From Lachnospiraceae bacterium (GTDB lineage Bacteria; Bacillota; Clostridia; Lachnospirales; Lachnospiraceae): DNA of 64,000 bases. The translations under genes were made by a program, and so were the position numbers. The notes under the pieces are model-generated. The model worked only from the letters and a program-made list of their open reading frames with translations, had not been told where the DNA came from and searched no databases. Every line of letters starts with the position of its first letter. The first letter of the stretch is position 1. The stretch lies in assembly GCA_019421365.1 (NCBI GenBank), contig JAHZFJ010000010.1, positions 62,001-126,000 of the forward strand. Direction: 5' to 3'. This document shows positions 8,104 to 17,751 of this stretch, piece by piece.

Positions 8104-8796
8104 CTATATTTTTTGGCCGTAATAAGCGTTGGCTCCATGTTTTCGTAGGAAATGTTTATCCATTAGTGGTTTTGGAATTGGTGTAACATCTGGACGAATC
8201 ATCTCAGTATAATGTGCCATCTTTGCAACTTCCTCTAATACAACTGCATTATATACAGCTCCTGCTGCATCTTTTCCCCAAGTGAATGGTCCATGATTTG
8301 TACATAATACACCTGGTACATACATTGGATTTTTATCTGCAAAAGCTTCTATAATAACTTTACCTGTATTCTTCTCATAAGCTTCTTCAATTTCCTCTGG
8401 TGTAAGACTTCTCGCACAAGGGATCTCACCATAAAAGTAATCGGCATGTGTTGTACCATAACTTGGTATACTTCTTCCAGCTTGTGCCCATACGGTTGCC
8501 CATGGCGAATGTGTATGTACAACTCCGCCGATCTCCGGGAAAGCTTTATATAGCTCTAGATGAGTTGCTGTATCAGTTGATGGATTATATCTTCCTTCCA
8601 CACGATTACCATCTAAATCAATAACTACCATATCCTCTGGTTTTAAATCCTCATAATTAACACCACTTGGTTTGATAACGAATAATCCTTTCTCACGATC
8701 AATCCCACTTACATTACCCCATGTGTAAGTTACAAGATTTCTCTTTGGTAATTCCATATTTGCTTCATAAACTTTTTGTTTTAATTCCTCTAACAT
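8104..8796 (-). CDS. araD: L-ribulose-5-phosphate 4-epimerase
   Basis: AraD converts L-ribulose 5-phosphate to D-xylulose 5-phosphate, the last step of arabinose catabolism before the pentose phosphate pathway. The 230-residue class II aldolase-fold protein has zinc-ligand histidines at H94 and H96 (HTHSPW) and H168 (TNHGPF), the same spacing as in E. coli AraD. It lies 23 nt after araR on the same strand, which supports the arabinose assignment over the related ulaF and sgbE epimerases. No araA or araB is in the window. Confidence 0.92.
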   Translation of the reverse strand: MLEELKQKVYEANMELPKRNLVTYTWGNVSGIDREKGLFVIKPSGVNYEDLKPEDMVVIDLDGNRVEGRYNPSTDTATHLELYKAFPEIGGVVHTHSPWATVWAQAGRSIPSYGTTHADYFYGEIPCARSLTPEEIEEAYEKNTGKVIIEAFADKNPMYVPGVLCTNHGPFTWGKDAAGAVYNAVVLEEVAKMAHYTEMIRPDVTPIPKPLMDKHFLRKHGANAYYGQKI

Positions 8797-8819
8797 ATTG
8801 TACTTCCTTTCTTATTTTC

Positions 8820-9917
8820 TTAACTTCGCTTCATACAAGAATCGCGAATAATTAATTCTGGTTTTAACAATCGCTCGACTTTACTATCTTTGTCACTGAC
8901 TCCTGATATCTTTTCAAGCAATAATTTTGCTGCCAATTCTCCAAATCGTTCTTGGGGATGCGTAATAGTTGTCAATTTAACAGAAGCTGTTTCCGCTAAT
9001 ATTGAATTATCATAGCCAGTTACAGATACATCTTCGGGAACGAGAATTCCCAACTTATTCAGATACTGCATCATCTTATACGCAATTTGGTCATTATAAC
9101 ACTGGATTGCATCGAACTTGATTCCTGCTTGTACAATCTGTTTCATTCCCATCAATGGCTTATTCTCACGGTCTTCAGTCTGAAACCATATAACCTTATC
9201 TGGATCATAGGCTATCCCAGCCTCCTGTAACGCCTTAACATAACCTTTGTGTCTTGCTTTCCCTTGATAATCATCAACCTTAAAGATTCCAACAATATCT
9301 TTATGACCTAACTCGATTAGGTATTTGGCCAAGAGATATCCCCCTTCCACATCATCCATTAAGATATGTGGTTTACTCATAAATTGCGGATAAATCCCTT
9401 GTACAAAAACATAAGGTATCTCTAGTTCATCTAACATACGATACAAATTATAATGTTTACAATAAACCTCACTTCTACTCGGTTCAATAATCAGACCATC
9501 TACATTCTTTGTTAAGATATCTTCTAAACTCTTAGCCTCCATCTTCTGTAAGTTACCAGTATTCTTAAGGATAATACTATATCCCTCTTCCGTTAACACA
9601 GAATCAATTCCTTGAATTAATCTTGGAAATATGTAATCACTAATATATGTTGTTATTACTGCTATATTGTTAGACTTCGTATTCTGTCTTATTCGTCCCA
9701 TACAGAATGTCCCTCTACCATGTTCTGCTACAACAAAACCTTCATTCTCAAGCATAGATAACGCTTTCCTAACAGTATGTCTACTTACAGCATAATTAGA
9801 AGCAAGTTCATTCTCAGAAGGTATTCTTTCACCGGGCTTAATTACTCCACTTAATATATTCTTTTTCAGATCTTCCATTAGTGTATAATACTTTGCTCTT
9901 CCCTTTACATCAGCCAA
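8820..9917 (-). CDS. araR: AraR-type arabinose repressor (GntR HTH plus LacI-like sensor domain)
   Basis: The 365-residue protein joins an N-terminal GntR winged helix (about residues 7-75: KNILSGVIKPGERIPSENELA, then VSRHTVRKALSMLENEGFV) to a LacI/GalR-type periplasmic-binding-like domain (about 85-360). That is the architecture and length of AraR, the L-arabinose-responsive repressor of Bacillus. The gene sits directly before araD, and a TTGTACGTACA-type AraR box lies about 60-85 nt upstream. Autoregulation and control of araD by arabinose are therefore likely. GGAGG precedes the ATG. Confidence 0.85.
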   Translation of the reverse strand: MADVKGRAKYYTLMEDLKKNILSGVIKPGERIPSENELASNYAVSRHTVRKALSMLENEGFVVAEHGRGTFCMGRIRQNTKSNNIAVITTYISDYIFPRLIQGIDSVLTEEGYSIILKNTGNLQKMEAKSLEDILTKNVDGLIIEPSRSEVYCKHYNLYRMLDELEIPYVFVQGIYPQFMSKPHILMDDVEGGYLLAKYLIELGHKDIVGIFKVDDYQGKARHKGYVKALQEAGIAYDPDKVIWFQTEDRENKPLMGMKQIVQAGIKFDAIQCYNDQIAYKMMQYLNKLGILVPEDVSVTGYDNSILAETASVKLTTITHPQERFGELAAKLLLEKISGVSDKDSKVERLLKPELIIRDSCMKRS

Positions 9918-9973
9918 ATACTTCCCTCCTTTTAGATTAGCTTGTTTACATCATCTTGTATATTATATATATT

Positions 9974-10003
9974 ACAACTTGTACGTACATATTTACAAGT
10001 TGT
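9974..10003 (-). promoter_or_regulatory. AraR-type operator upstream of araR-araD
   Basis: The palindrome TTGTACGTACA (9979-9989) matches the core of the known AraR operator (ATTTGTACGTACAAAT type). It is embedded in a larger perfect inverted repeat, ACAACTTGTA (9974-9983) and TACAAGTTGT (9994-10003), which could place two overlapping AraR half-site arrangements on the DNA. A TATAAT lies just downstream on the minus strand, so binding would block the promoter. Confidence 0.7.
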
Positions 10004-10015
10004 TTTTTATGACTA

Positions 10016-10078
10016 AACTTCGCACTTGAAGATTCAAGGAGTAACCAACTGCTCTAAAAGAAGTTTCTAAGTACGAAG
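10016..10078 (+). repeat. Cloverleaf-like intergenic repeat, copy A
   Basis: This 63-nt element begins AACTTCGCACTTGAAG and ends AAGTACGAAG. It shares its sequence with 34316-34380 and 46867-46929. The terminal arms CTTCGCAC/GTACGAAG pair with one mismatch and enclose small inner hairpins (TTGAAGATTCAA, GGAGTA..CTGCTCT, AGAAGTTTCT). It lies between the alpha/beta hydrolase terminator and the araR promoter. Confidence 0.8.
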
Positions 10079-10089
10079 AAAGCAAAAAA

Positions 10090-10127
10090 CTGTTGCAGAA
10101 TAGATTTGATAACCTATTTTGCAACAG
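10090..10127 (-). terminator. Terminator of the alpha/beta hydrolase gene
   Basis: Arms CTGTTGCAGAATAG and CTATTTTGCAACAG pair with one mismatch. On the minus strand they are followed by TTTTTT. It lies 15 nt after the stop codon and belongs to the same CTGTTGCAAAA sequence family as 2846-2895. Confidence 0.85.
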
Positions 10128-10142
10128 CAACTATTTGGATTA

Positions 10143-11084
10143 TTACGAATGTCGGTCTAACCAATCTAGAATATCTTTATAAACTATTTCTCGATCTGTC
10201 TCATTCAAGATTTCATGTCGGTCATTCTCATATAATCGAATTGAAAGATTCTTAATACCTGTCTTCTTGTAAACATTATAAACATGCTCAACCCCTTTAC
10301 CATAATTACCAACAGGGTCATCTTTACCAGCTACAATATGAATAGGCAGTTTTTTAGGAATCCTATCTATATTAGATTGTTTCTGAATGAACCCAAGTGT
10401 TTCTAAAATCAATTGATATCCATTTAAGGTAAACAAAAAGCTACAACCAGGTTCCTTGCAGTACCACTTACGTATCTCTTCATCTTTCGTAAGCCACTCT
10501 TTACCCATACTGTTATCACTAAAACGTTTATTATACGTTCCAAACATCGCTTTTTCTATAAACTTACTACGATGCTTATCCCCGTACATAAGTTTCCATA
10601 TTTTAATAATTAATTTACCACCCATTACTGTAATCTTTGGCTGACTACCTGTTCCCATAATAATAGCAGCATCTAACTCATTACCATAAGTCATAAGATA
10701 ACGTCTTGCTATAAATGACCCCATGCTATGCCCCAATAAGATATGTTTGGCGCCCGGAAAAGTTTCTTTAATCTTACAAGTTACTCGGTACACATCCTCT
10801 ACTACTGTTTGACTTGCATTTTCCTTAGCAAAATACCCCCACTCATCTTGACTTTTAACAGTACTCCCATGACCAAGATGATCATGACCAACAACTGCAT
10901 ATCCATTTTGTACTAGATATGTAGCAAAATCATCATATCTCTCAATAAATTCAATCATTCCATGAGATATCTGCAAAACAGCTTTAACCTTATTGCTACT
11001 TTGTGGTTTCCATATCACTACATTTAGTTTATGAATCCCATCTCTTGATAGGATTTTAGTATATTGTTTTTCGACTGTTAACAA
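10143..11084 (-). CDS. Alpha/beta hydrolase, monoacylglycerol lipase-like
   Basis: A 313-residue serine hydrolase of the lysophospholipase or monoglyceride lipase type. It has the oxyanion segment SHGMIEF, the HDHLGHG motif, the nucleophile elbow GHSMGS (Ser about 120), an acid in AGKDDPVGN and the histidine in NDRHEIL. No signal peptide, so it is probably cytoplasmic. The frame is open to a GTG at 11096, but the ribosome site AAAGGTGG overlaps that GTG. A TTG at 11084 has ideal spacing of about 7 nt, so I prefer it. It is monocistronic with its own terminator. The substrate cannot be read from sequence. Confidence 0.8.
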   Translation of the reverse strand: MLTVEKQYTKILSRDGIHKLNVVIWKPQSSNKVKAVLQISHGMIEFIERYDDFATYLVQNGYAVVGHDHLGHGSTVKSQDEWGYFAKENASQTVVEDVYRVTCKIKETFPGAKHILLGHSMGSFIARRYLMTYGNELDAAIIMGTGSQPKITVMGGKLIIKIWKLMYGDKHRSKFIEKAMFGTYNKRFSDNSMGKEWLTKDEEIRKWYCKEPGCSFLFTLNGYQLILETLGFIQKQSNIDRIPKKLPIHIVAGKDDPVGNYGKGVEHVYNVYKKTGIKNLSIRLYENDRHEILNETDREIVYKDILDWLDRHS

Positions 11085-11184
11085 ATCTATTTCCACCTTT
11101 CAATACCATCGATTTGCCCAAAACCAAAGTGCTTTTATAAGCTTTACCTTATCACATACAAAGTGGAAATACAAGGTGTATAAT

Positions 11185-11541
11185 CTAAAACTTAGATTGC
11201 AATGCATCATACCCAGATTCTTTCGTTCTAATCTTTACCGCATTACGTATTTCATAACTGAAGATCTTTCCATCCCCAACTTCACCAGTAAAAGCTGCCT
11301 CTTGAATCGCTTTAATTGTCTTTTCTTCCCATTCTTCGGAAGAAACAACGATTTCAAATTTGATTTTAGGGAGCATAACAATATCTAATTCTGTTCCTCT
11401 TACATATTGTTTATAACCACGTTGTGCTCCACAACCCATAACTTGGGATACGGTAATTCCATTTACTTCAATATCATTCAATGCCTTCTTAACATCTTCT
11501 AGCTTTTCTTCTCTTATTATTGCATCAATCTTAATTAACAT
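11185..11541 (-). CDS. glnK: P-II family nitrogen regulatory protein
   Basis: A 118-residue PII signal protein, which senses ATP, ADP and 2-oxoglutarate and gates the ammonium transporter by inserting its T-loop into the channel. Visible features are the MLIKIDAIIREEKLEDVKKAL start, the T-loop region QRGYKQYVRG, LPKIKFEIVV and the B-loop TGEVGDGKIF. The usual Tyr51 uridylylation site is not evident, as in many Firmicutes. The ATG at 11541 is preferred over a TTG two codons upstream that lies too close to AGGAG. It follows amt by about 16 nt, the classic amt-glnK pair. Confidence 0.92.
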   Translation of the reverse strand: MLIKIDAIIREEKLEDVKKALNDIEVNGITVSQVMGCGAQRGYKQYVRGTELDIVMLPKIKFEIVVSSEEWEEKTIKAIQEAAFTGEVGDGKIFSYEIRNAVKIRTKESGYDALQSKF

Positions 11542-11557
11542 ATACAATACGCTCCTC

Positions 11558-12799
11558 TCAAGAATCTAATCCTGTAAACGTTGGATATGCATTTTCGCCA
11601 TGCTCTGATATATCCAAACCAATTTGTTCTTCTTTCTCACTAACACGTAATGGCATAAAGATGCGAATAATTCCAACACAGATTGCAGTTCCAACAAGCG
11701 CAACAACAATTGTTACCAATATTCCAACAATCTGAGCAACGAATAATTGGGTATCACCAAAGATAAGTCCATTCCATCTTGCAACAGGATTTATTGATGT
11801 TTTTGCAAATATACCAGTTGCAATTCCACCCCAGATTCCACCAATTCCATGACAACCAAAAGCATCTAGTGCATCATCAATTCTCAAACGATTCTTGATA
11901 AACTTAACTCCAAAATAACATATTGGGCTTACTAAAGCACCAATTATGAATGCCGACCATACCGGAACGAATCCCGCACCTGGAGTGATAGCTACTAACC
12001 CAACTACTAAACCGGTAGAAGCTCCTACTAACGTTGGTTTTCCTTCTTTCAAACAATCAATTGCCATCCAGGATAATAATGCAGATGCAGCAGATACTGC
12101 ACTTGTCAAAAATGCATGTGCTGCTAATCCGCTAGCTGCTAATGCACTACCTGAGTTAAATCCAAACCAACCAAACCATAAGATGCAAGCACCTAATGCA
12201 ACAAACGGTATATTATGAATCCGATATACGCTATGTTCATATCCCTTTCTTCTTCCTAGAATCATAGCAAGTAATAATGCACTTACACCAGAACTAATAT
12301 GGACTACATTACCCCCTGCGAAATCTACTGATCCCAGTTTAGCTAACAATCCACCTTCGCCCCATACCATGTGTGCCATAGGATAATATACAACTACAGA
12401 CCACATTATTACGAATGTAATTAGAGTTTTAAATCTCATTCTTCCTACCAGTGCACCAGTAATAAGCGCAGGTGTAATAACTGCAAACATCATTTGGAAG
12501 ATAGCAAAAACTATATGCGGAATATTGTTAGCATACGGTCCCGCCTCCCAGGTTACACCTTCAAATCCTAACCATCTAAAATCACCTATAATTCCTCCAT
12601 GGTTTCCTCCAAAGGCTAAGGAATAACCAAACATTACCCACATAACAATTGATATTCCCATAATAGCCACACAAGCCATCATCGTATTTATAACATTTTT
12701 CCTTCTAACTAAACCTCCGTAGAAAAATGCTAGACCTGGTGTCATGAAGAATACTAATGCACTACAAATTAATACATAAGCAATATCTCCTGAATTCAT
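11558..12799 (-). CDS. amt: Ammonium transporter
   Basis: A 413-residue Amt/MEP/Rh channel for ammonium with about eleven membrane helices. The twin pore histidines are H167 (VVHISSGVSAL) and H317 (FGCHGIGGIWGG). Signature stretches such as GGNHGG, YYPMAHMVWGEGG and LWFGWFGFNSGSAL are intact. GGAGGAG stands before the ATG. It forms an operon with glnK downstream. A short palindrome CTCACTTGTGAG (12877-12888) lies in the upstream spacer and might bind a regulator, but no promoter was convincing. Confidence 0.95.
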   Translation of the reverse strand: MNSGDIAYVLICSALVFFMTPGLAFFYGGLVRRKNVINTMMACVAIMGISIVMWVMFGYSLAFGGNHGGIIGDFRWLGFEGVTWEAGPYANNIPHIVFAIFQMMFAVITPALITGALVGRMRFKTLITFVIMWSVVVYYPMAHMVWGEGGLLAKLGSVDFAGGNVVHISSGVSALLLAMILGRRKGYEHSVYRIHNIPFVALGACILWFGWFGFNSGSALAASGLAAHAFLTSAVSAASALLSWMAIDCLKEGKPTLVGASTGLVVGLVAITPGAGFVPVWSAFIIGALVSPICYFGVKFIKNRLRIDDALDAFGCHGIGGIWGGIATGIFAKTSINPVARWNGLIFGDTQLFVAQIVGILVTIVVALVGTAICVGIIRIFMPLRVSEKEEQIGLDISEHGENAYPTFTGLDS

Positions 12800-12935
12800 A
12801 GAAACTCCTCCTTTTCATTTAGCCAAAGCAAATGCTCCGCTTTGCTTCTTGCTTATAATCTTATGTAGAATAGAATCTCACTTGTGAGTTTCACAATGGG
12901 AAATTCCATCATAACACCTGTTAGAAATGCAAAAA

Positions 12936-12969
12936 AAAGATGCCAAGGAATAACTTCCTTGACATCTTT
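12936..12969 (-). terminator. Terminator of gdhA
   Basis: Arms AAAGATGCCAAGGAA and TTCCTTGACATCTTT pair with one mismatch around TAAC. On the minus strand they are followed by eight T residues in total. It separates gdhA from amt-glnK. Confidence 0.92.
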
Positions 12970-13034
12970 GTCATTATTGATTATATGAATTAAATTCTAA
13001 AAAGCAAGATATTTATATTCTTCTTAACACTATA

Positions 13035-14369
13035 TTAACAAACTCCTTGAGCTGTCATCGCTTCAACAACCTTCTCAAAACCTGCAATATTAGCACCTAC
13101 TACGTAGTTACCTTCTGCATTATAACGTTTAGCAGCATCGTCAAGGTTATGGAAGATATTAACCATAATAGTTTGAAGTTTTGCATCTACTTCTTCGAAT
13201 GTCCAGCTTAATCTTTCGCTGTTTTGTGACATCTCAAGTGCAGATGTAGCAACACCACCAGCGTTAGCAGCTTTTCCTGGTGCAAATAATACTTTATTAG
13301 CTTGTAAGTATTCAGTTGCATCTAATGTAGTAGGCATATTAGCGCCTTCTGCTACTGCGATACATCCATTTGCAACTAAAGCTTTTGCATCTTCTAACAA
13401 TAACTCATTTTGAGTTGCACATGGAAGAGCGATATCACATTTAACAGACCATACGCCACGACCTTCATGATATTCTGCATTTGGTCTGTAGTTTTTATAC
13501 TCTGTAAGTCTTGCACGTTTTACTTCTTTGATTTCTTTTAATGCAGCTAAATCTATTCCGTCTGGATCGTAAACCCAACCAGTAGAATCACTTACTGTTA
13601 CAACTTTAGCACCTAATTCTTGTGCTTTTTGTGTAGCATAGATCGCAACGTTACCAGAACCAGAAACAGCAACAACTTTGTCTTTGATTTCAATTCCGTT
13701 ACATTTTAACATCTCATGTGTTAGATATAATAAGCCATATCCAGTTGCTTCTGTTCTAGCTAAAGAACCACCGTAAGATAGTCCTTTACCAGTAAGAACA
13801 CCTTCATATAGTCCTTTGATTTTTTTGTATTGGCCAAACATATAACCGATTTCTCTAGCACCAGTACCGATATCCCCAGCAGGGACATCGGTATCTGCTC
13901 CTATGTACTTACATAGTTCAGTCATGAAGCTTTGGCAGAATGCCATAATTTCTCTATCTGATTTACCTTTTGGATCAAAGTCAGAACCACCTTTTCCTCC
14001 ACCGATTGGAAGGCCTGTAAGTGAGTTCTTGAAGACTTGTTCAAAACCTAAGAATTTGATAATTCCAAGATTTACAGATGGATGCAAACGTAAACCACCT
14101 TTGTATGGTCCTATTGAATTGTTAAATTGTACACGGTAACCTCTATTAACTTGTACTTGACCTTTGTCATCAACCCAAGGTACTCTAAACATAACTTGTC
14201 TGTCTGGTTCTACGATTCTCTCTAAGATAGCATCTCTACGATACTTTTCTTCATTTTCCTCAATGACTGGTCTAAGAGATTCCAATACCTCTTTCACTGC
14301 TTGATGGAATTCTTGTTGGCCTGGATCTTTTGTAACTACTGATTCAATAACTTCATCAACGTAACCCAT
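13035..14369 (-). CDS. gdhA: NADP-type glutamate dehydrogenase
   Basis: A 444-residue hexameric glutamate dehydrogenase that aminates 2-oxoglutarate with ammonium. It has the family motif LPIGGGKGGSDFDPKG with the catalytic lysine at about K126, the PAGDIGTGAREIGYMFG stretch and the nucleotide-binding SGSGNVAIYATQKA. Length and sequence fit the biosynthetic bacterial type; cofactor preference is inferred from the family. The neighbouring amt-glnK operon makes a compact ammonium uptake and assimilation block. AGGAG precedes the ATG. Confidence 0.95.
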   Translation of the reverse strand: MGYVDEVIESVVTKDPGQQEFHQAVKEVLESLRPVIEENEEKYRRDAILERIVEPDRQVMFRVPWVDDKGQVQVNRGYRVQFNNSIGPYKGGLRLHPSVNLGIIKFLGFEQVFKNSLTGLPIGGGKGGSDFDPKGKSDREIMAFCQSFMTELCKYIGADTDVPAGDIGTGAREIGYMFGQYKKIKGLYEGVLTGKGLSYGGSLARTEATGYGLLYLTHEMLKCNGIEIKDKVVAVSGSGNVAIYATQKAQELGAKVVTVSDSTGWVYDPDGIDLAALKEIKEVKRARLTEYKNYRPNAEYHEGRGVWSVKCDIALPCATQNELLLEDAKALVANGCIAVAEGANMPTTLDATEYLQANKVLFAPGKAANAGGVATSALEMSQNSERLSWTFEEVDAKLQTIMVNIFHNLDDAAKRYNAEGNYVVGANIAGFEKVVEAMTAQGVC

Positions 14370-14848
14370 TCTTCATTCTCCTTTAATCTTAATCTAACAT
14401 GTATTATAACGATTCAGTTCCAGTTTATACACAGGTATTCTGAAAAGTTACTTGTTAACCACAAAGGCAACTAGTAAATTCGTACATTTCATCACGTCAC
14501 TTTATTAAAGTGGCTGTAATAAAAATTTTTAAGTATTATGTCTATAGGTACCCTAATCCCATATATCTAGCTCCTTAGCTTTTTAATGCTTTTTTATTAT
14601 ATAATGTGAGTTTAATAATTACAACATTTTTTTAAGAAAAAGAGGATAACTACCTAAGAATAAGAGGGGGGTGCTTACTTTCTATAACAAGAATTCATGT
14701 CTAAAAAAACCTGTAATTATACTATTTCGTTTTTCAAGAAAAGTGTTATAATATAACTTGGTAGCTCGCTACTTTTTTGGTATGAACAAACTTAAGAATT
14801 TTAACTTCTTGTTCTACCCAATAGACCTATAATATAACGGAGGCTTCA
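14370..14848. other. Divergent spacer between gdhA and yitT-like gene, with a structured leader
   Basis: The 479-nt spacer is AT-rich. On the minus strand TATAAT near 14404-14409 is a possible gdhA -10 box with a poor -35. On the plus strand an extended -10 TGTTATAAT (14744-14752) would start transcription near 14759. The leader that follows holds a small stem GTAGC/GCTAC (14761-14772) with TTTTTT behind it, and a second hairpin with arms GGTA-GAACAA and TTGTTC-TACC (14779-14818). No coding sequence seen. Confidence 0.45.
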
Positions 14849-15727
14849 ATGAGTCAAACACTAACACAATCAAAACTCTTTAAGTATTTTCAGGCGTTCG
14901 CCGGTACTTGCATCTTTGCAATCGCAGTAAAACTGCTTATTGTACCACTAGGTTTATACAACGGCGGATCTCTTGGTTTCGCACAGATTATCCGTACTTT
15001 GCTTGTTGATTATGCACATATCAGCATATTAAGCAAGGTGGACTTAGCCGGTATTATTTACTTTATTATTAATGTTCCTCTCCTTGTGCTTGCATACAAA
15101 GGAGTTGGTAAGAGTTTCTTTATCAAAACATTAATAGCAGTCATCTCACAGACAACATTCCTTACATTAATCCCTTCACCAACAGCACCAATTATTGATG
15201 ATACATTGGCTGCTTGTTTAATTGGTGGTATTATATCTGGTTATGGTATTGGTCTTGCTCTTAGAGCCGGTGGTTCTACAGGTGGCCATGATATTGTGGG
15301 TGTTTATCTATCTAGAAAGCACACAAACTTCAAAGTAGGACGAGTAGCTATCATAGTAAATTTCGTAGTTTATAGTATCTGTGCAATTATGTTTGAAATT
15401 GATGTATTTATCTATTCAGTAATATATGCTACTGTTTCCTCTTTAATAATTGACCGTTGTCATTACCAAAACATCATGGTTAGTGTAATGATTTTCACTA
15501 AAGTGGAAGGATTACAGATGCCTATCATGCAAAAACTAAATCGAGGCGTAACATATTGGACAGGCAGTGGTGCTTATACGAATGAATCAACACATGTTCT
15601 TGTAACTGCTGTTTCCAAATATGAAATATCTTCCTTAAAGAAGATTGTTCATGAGTTAGATCCGCACGCCTTTACAATATTAAGTGAAAATACCTCAATC
15701 GACGGTAACTTCATCAAGAAACTTTAG
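14849..15727 (+). CDS. YitT family membrane protein (copy 1)
   Basis: A 292-residue integral membrane protein with about five or six hydrophobic helices in the first 200 residues and a soluble C-terminal DUF2179 domain (about 205-285, including RGVTYWTGSGAYTNESTHVLVTAVSKYE). This is the YitT/YqfU arrangement. Transported substrate and function are unknown. GGAGG precedes the ATG. A clear paralogue lies at 46946-47872; both share VIPLGLYNGG-like, RAGGSTGGHDI-like and DRCHYQNI-like segments. It stands alone with its own promoter. Confidence 0.88.
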   Translation: MSQTLTQSKLFKYFQAFAGTCIFAIAVKLLIVPLGLYNGGSLGFAQIIRTLLVDYAHISILSKVDLAGIIYFIINVPLLVLAYKGVGKSFFIKTLIAVISQTTFLTLIPSPTAPIIDDTLAACLIGGIISGYGIGLALRAGGSTGGHDIVGVYLSRKHTNFKVGRVAIIVNFVVYSICAIMFEIDVFIYSVIYATVSSLIIDRCHYQNIMVSVMIFTKVEGLQMPIMQKLNRGVTYWTGSGAYTNESTHVLVTAVSKYEISSLKKIVHELDPHAFTILSENTSIDGNFIKKL

Positions 15728-15837
15728 CATATTAATCATAAGCTTTTTATTATTAAGTATATCGTACTTATTTTCTGCTTTTCTAAAGTTGTAAAATATG
15801 CGTTATTTTACATAATTGAGCTTATGACTACAATAAC

Positions 15838-15884
15838 AAAAAGACCAATCGTACAAATTCATACTTCGTACTATTGGCCTTTTT
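15838..15884. terminator. Bidirectional terminator between yitT-like and GDPD genes
   Basis: Arms AAAAAGACCAATCGTAC (15838-15854) and CGTACTATTGGCCTTTTT (15867-15884) pair with few mismatches and have T or A runs at both ends. It begins 2 nt after the GDPD stop codon. Confidence 0.85.
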
Positions 15885-15885
15885 A

Positions 15886-17751
15886 TTATTGGTTTACTAC
15901 TCGTTTAATTAAATCTTGGATACTTTGGTTTGCAACTTTACTATATAATACCTCTCGAGCTTTTACAGGTTTATCTGTGATTATATTATCGACACCCATA
16001 TTCTTTAATCTATCCATCTCATTCTTAGTATTTACTGTCCATGCATGAATTTCTTTACCACGGCTATGTGCTTCTTTTACAACTCTTTGCGTAACAAAAC
16101 TTGACTTCATACTAAAGAAATCGATATATTCTTTATCATAGAAATTACCATAAACAACTGACATAATATAACCTGTCTTAAGATCAGGATTAAGTTTTTT
16201 AACATTAACAAGACTTTCATACGTTGCTGAAGTTATTACACATTGTCTTTCAAAACCATACTGCTTTATTAGATTAACAACCTTTGTTTCTAGATCTTGG
16301 CTATGTCCATTTAACTTCAACTCGATATTCAGATTAATTTTACCTTTACAATATTGCAATACTTCTTCTAATGTGGGAATCTTTGCATCAGCAAATTCTT
16401 CCGAGAACCAACTACCAGCATCTAGTTCTAATACCTCATCATAGGTTAATTCCCAAATATATTTGTTAACACCTGTTGTTCGCTTTAAGCTTGGATCATG
16501 TAACAAAACTACCGTTCCATCTTTTGTCTCTTGTACGTCTATCTCTGCGTAATCAGCCAGTTCCTCAACCGCACTAATAATGGAATACATAGTATTCTCC
16601 GGTGCTGATATTGAATTGCCTCTATGAGAGGTTATCTTGATTGGCGACAAAGCATCTTCGACACCAAACACACCATTATAAAACAAATTATAGAAATAAA
16701 TCGTATTCACTACAACCACGAAGGCAACCAAAATACCTAACAGACGTTTTGCCTTATTCTTGGTTTTCCTATACTCTCTTGTTCTAAGAGTGCCTATTCT
16801 AACGTCTTCCCCATTCTCCTTCTTATAACGATAATACATTGCAGATATCACTGCCATGTTTGATAACACACCAGTCATGCCTAGGATTATTAAAACCAGC
16901 AAGTTCACTTTATCAAGTATCGATAAAAACATTACCAGTACCATGGAGTCCTTTACAAAGACTACAACACCAACAGCAATAATAATCATCACAAGAAGAT
17001 AAATTAAGAATAATGAACCTGCAATCAATACATTCCATGCAATTAGATACCAAGCTGTTCTTAATTTTCGTCTTTTGGTCAGACTGATGCTATTCCTTAC
17101 TGACGCTTTAAAACCTTTTCGTTCACCCACACAAAAGTGAGAGGTAAATAAGAAAAGTAATGTAAATACGAAAAGTATAATAATTACTATACCTGCAATT
17201 AAGCGAATATATTTACTATGAAATAACGTCTTTATTATGTAGCTTGGGATACTTGCATTGTTAGCGCTTAAGATAATCAACAGGCAATTTACTACTGGCA
17301 CCATCACTAACACATATAGCAGATACATGATTTTCTTTAATGACAATATACGTAACGCATTCACTACTCCGGCAAAAAACATATGCCTCGCTGTTATTTT
17401 CTTACTCTCTCTGCTACATTGAAAACAAGTAATTAACGCTCCCACTTCTATCGTTGCAAACATTGCTAATAAGATTAATAGTATTACAACTATTATAGTG
17501 GTTAATGGGTTCAATATAACGGCCAGCAAATTCTCGGTTGTAATATAACTGTATCCAGATTTACTTAATACAAAGTTAAAGCACATACTTAACAAAGGAA
17601 GCATAATTAGTAACGTAATAGATTTATATAATAATGTAAATAAGAATAAACTCTTTCTATTGTATCTAATTAATCGAATTGTTGATTGTATAATTCCTAT
17701 AGGAGAAAATTCTCTAACTTTTGCTCTTACTTTTTCTTTCACTTCATTCAT
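15886..17751 (-). CDS. Membrane-anchored glycerophosphodiester phosphodiesterase
   Basis: The 621-residue protein has an N-terminal membrane domain (about residues 30-310, seven or eight helices, GPDPase_memb type), a further helix near 338-358 and a C-terminal catalytic GDPD domain. Active-site features are H376-R377-G, E385-N, E403-x-D405 and H418-D419. It should cleave glycerophosphodiesters, possibly lipid or lipoteichoic-acid derived, with the catalytic part outside the cell. A good purine-rich ribosome site was not evident, but the ATG is the first in the frame. It is monocistronic. Confidence 0.9.
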   Translation of the reverse strand: MNEVKEKVRAKVREFSPIGIIQSTIRLIRYNRKSLFLFTLLYKSITLLIMLPLLSMCFNFVLSKSGYSYITTENLLAVILNPLTTIIVVILLILLAMFATIEVGALITCFQCSRESKKITARHMFFAGVVNALRILSLKKIMYLLYVLVMVPVVNCLLIILSANNASIPSYIIKTLFHSKYIRLIAGIVIIILFVFTLLFLFTSHFCVGERKGFKASVRNSISLTKRRKLRTAWYLIAWNVLIAGSLFLIYLLVMIIIAVGVVVFVKDSMVLVMFLSILDKVNLLVLIILGMTGVLSNMAVISAMYYRYKKENGEDVRIGTLRTREYRKTKNKAKRLLGILVAFVVVVNTIYFYNLFYNGVFGVEDALSPIKITSHRGNSISAPENTMYSIISAVEELADYAEIDVQETKDGTVVLLHDPSLKRTTGVNKYIWELTYDEVLELDAGSWFSEEFADAKIPTLEEVLQYCKGKINLNIELKLNGHSQDLETKVVNLIKQYGFERQCVITSATYESLVNVKKLNPDLKTGYIMSVVYGNFYDKEYIDFFSMKSSFVTQRVVKEAHSRGKEIHAWTVNTKNEMDRLKNMGVDNIITDKPVKAREVLYSKVANQSIQDLIKRVVNQ

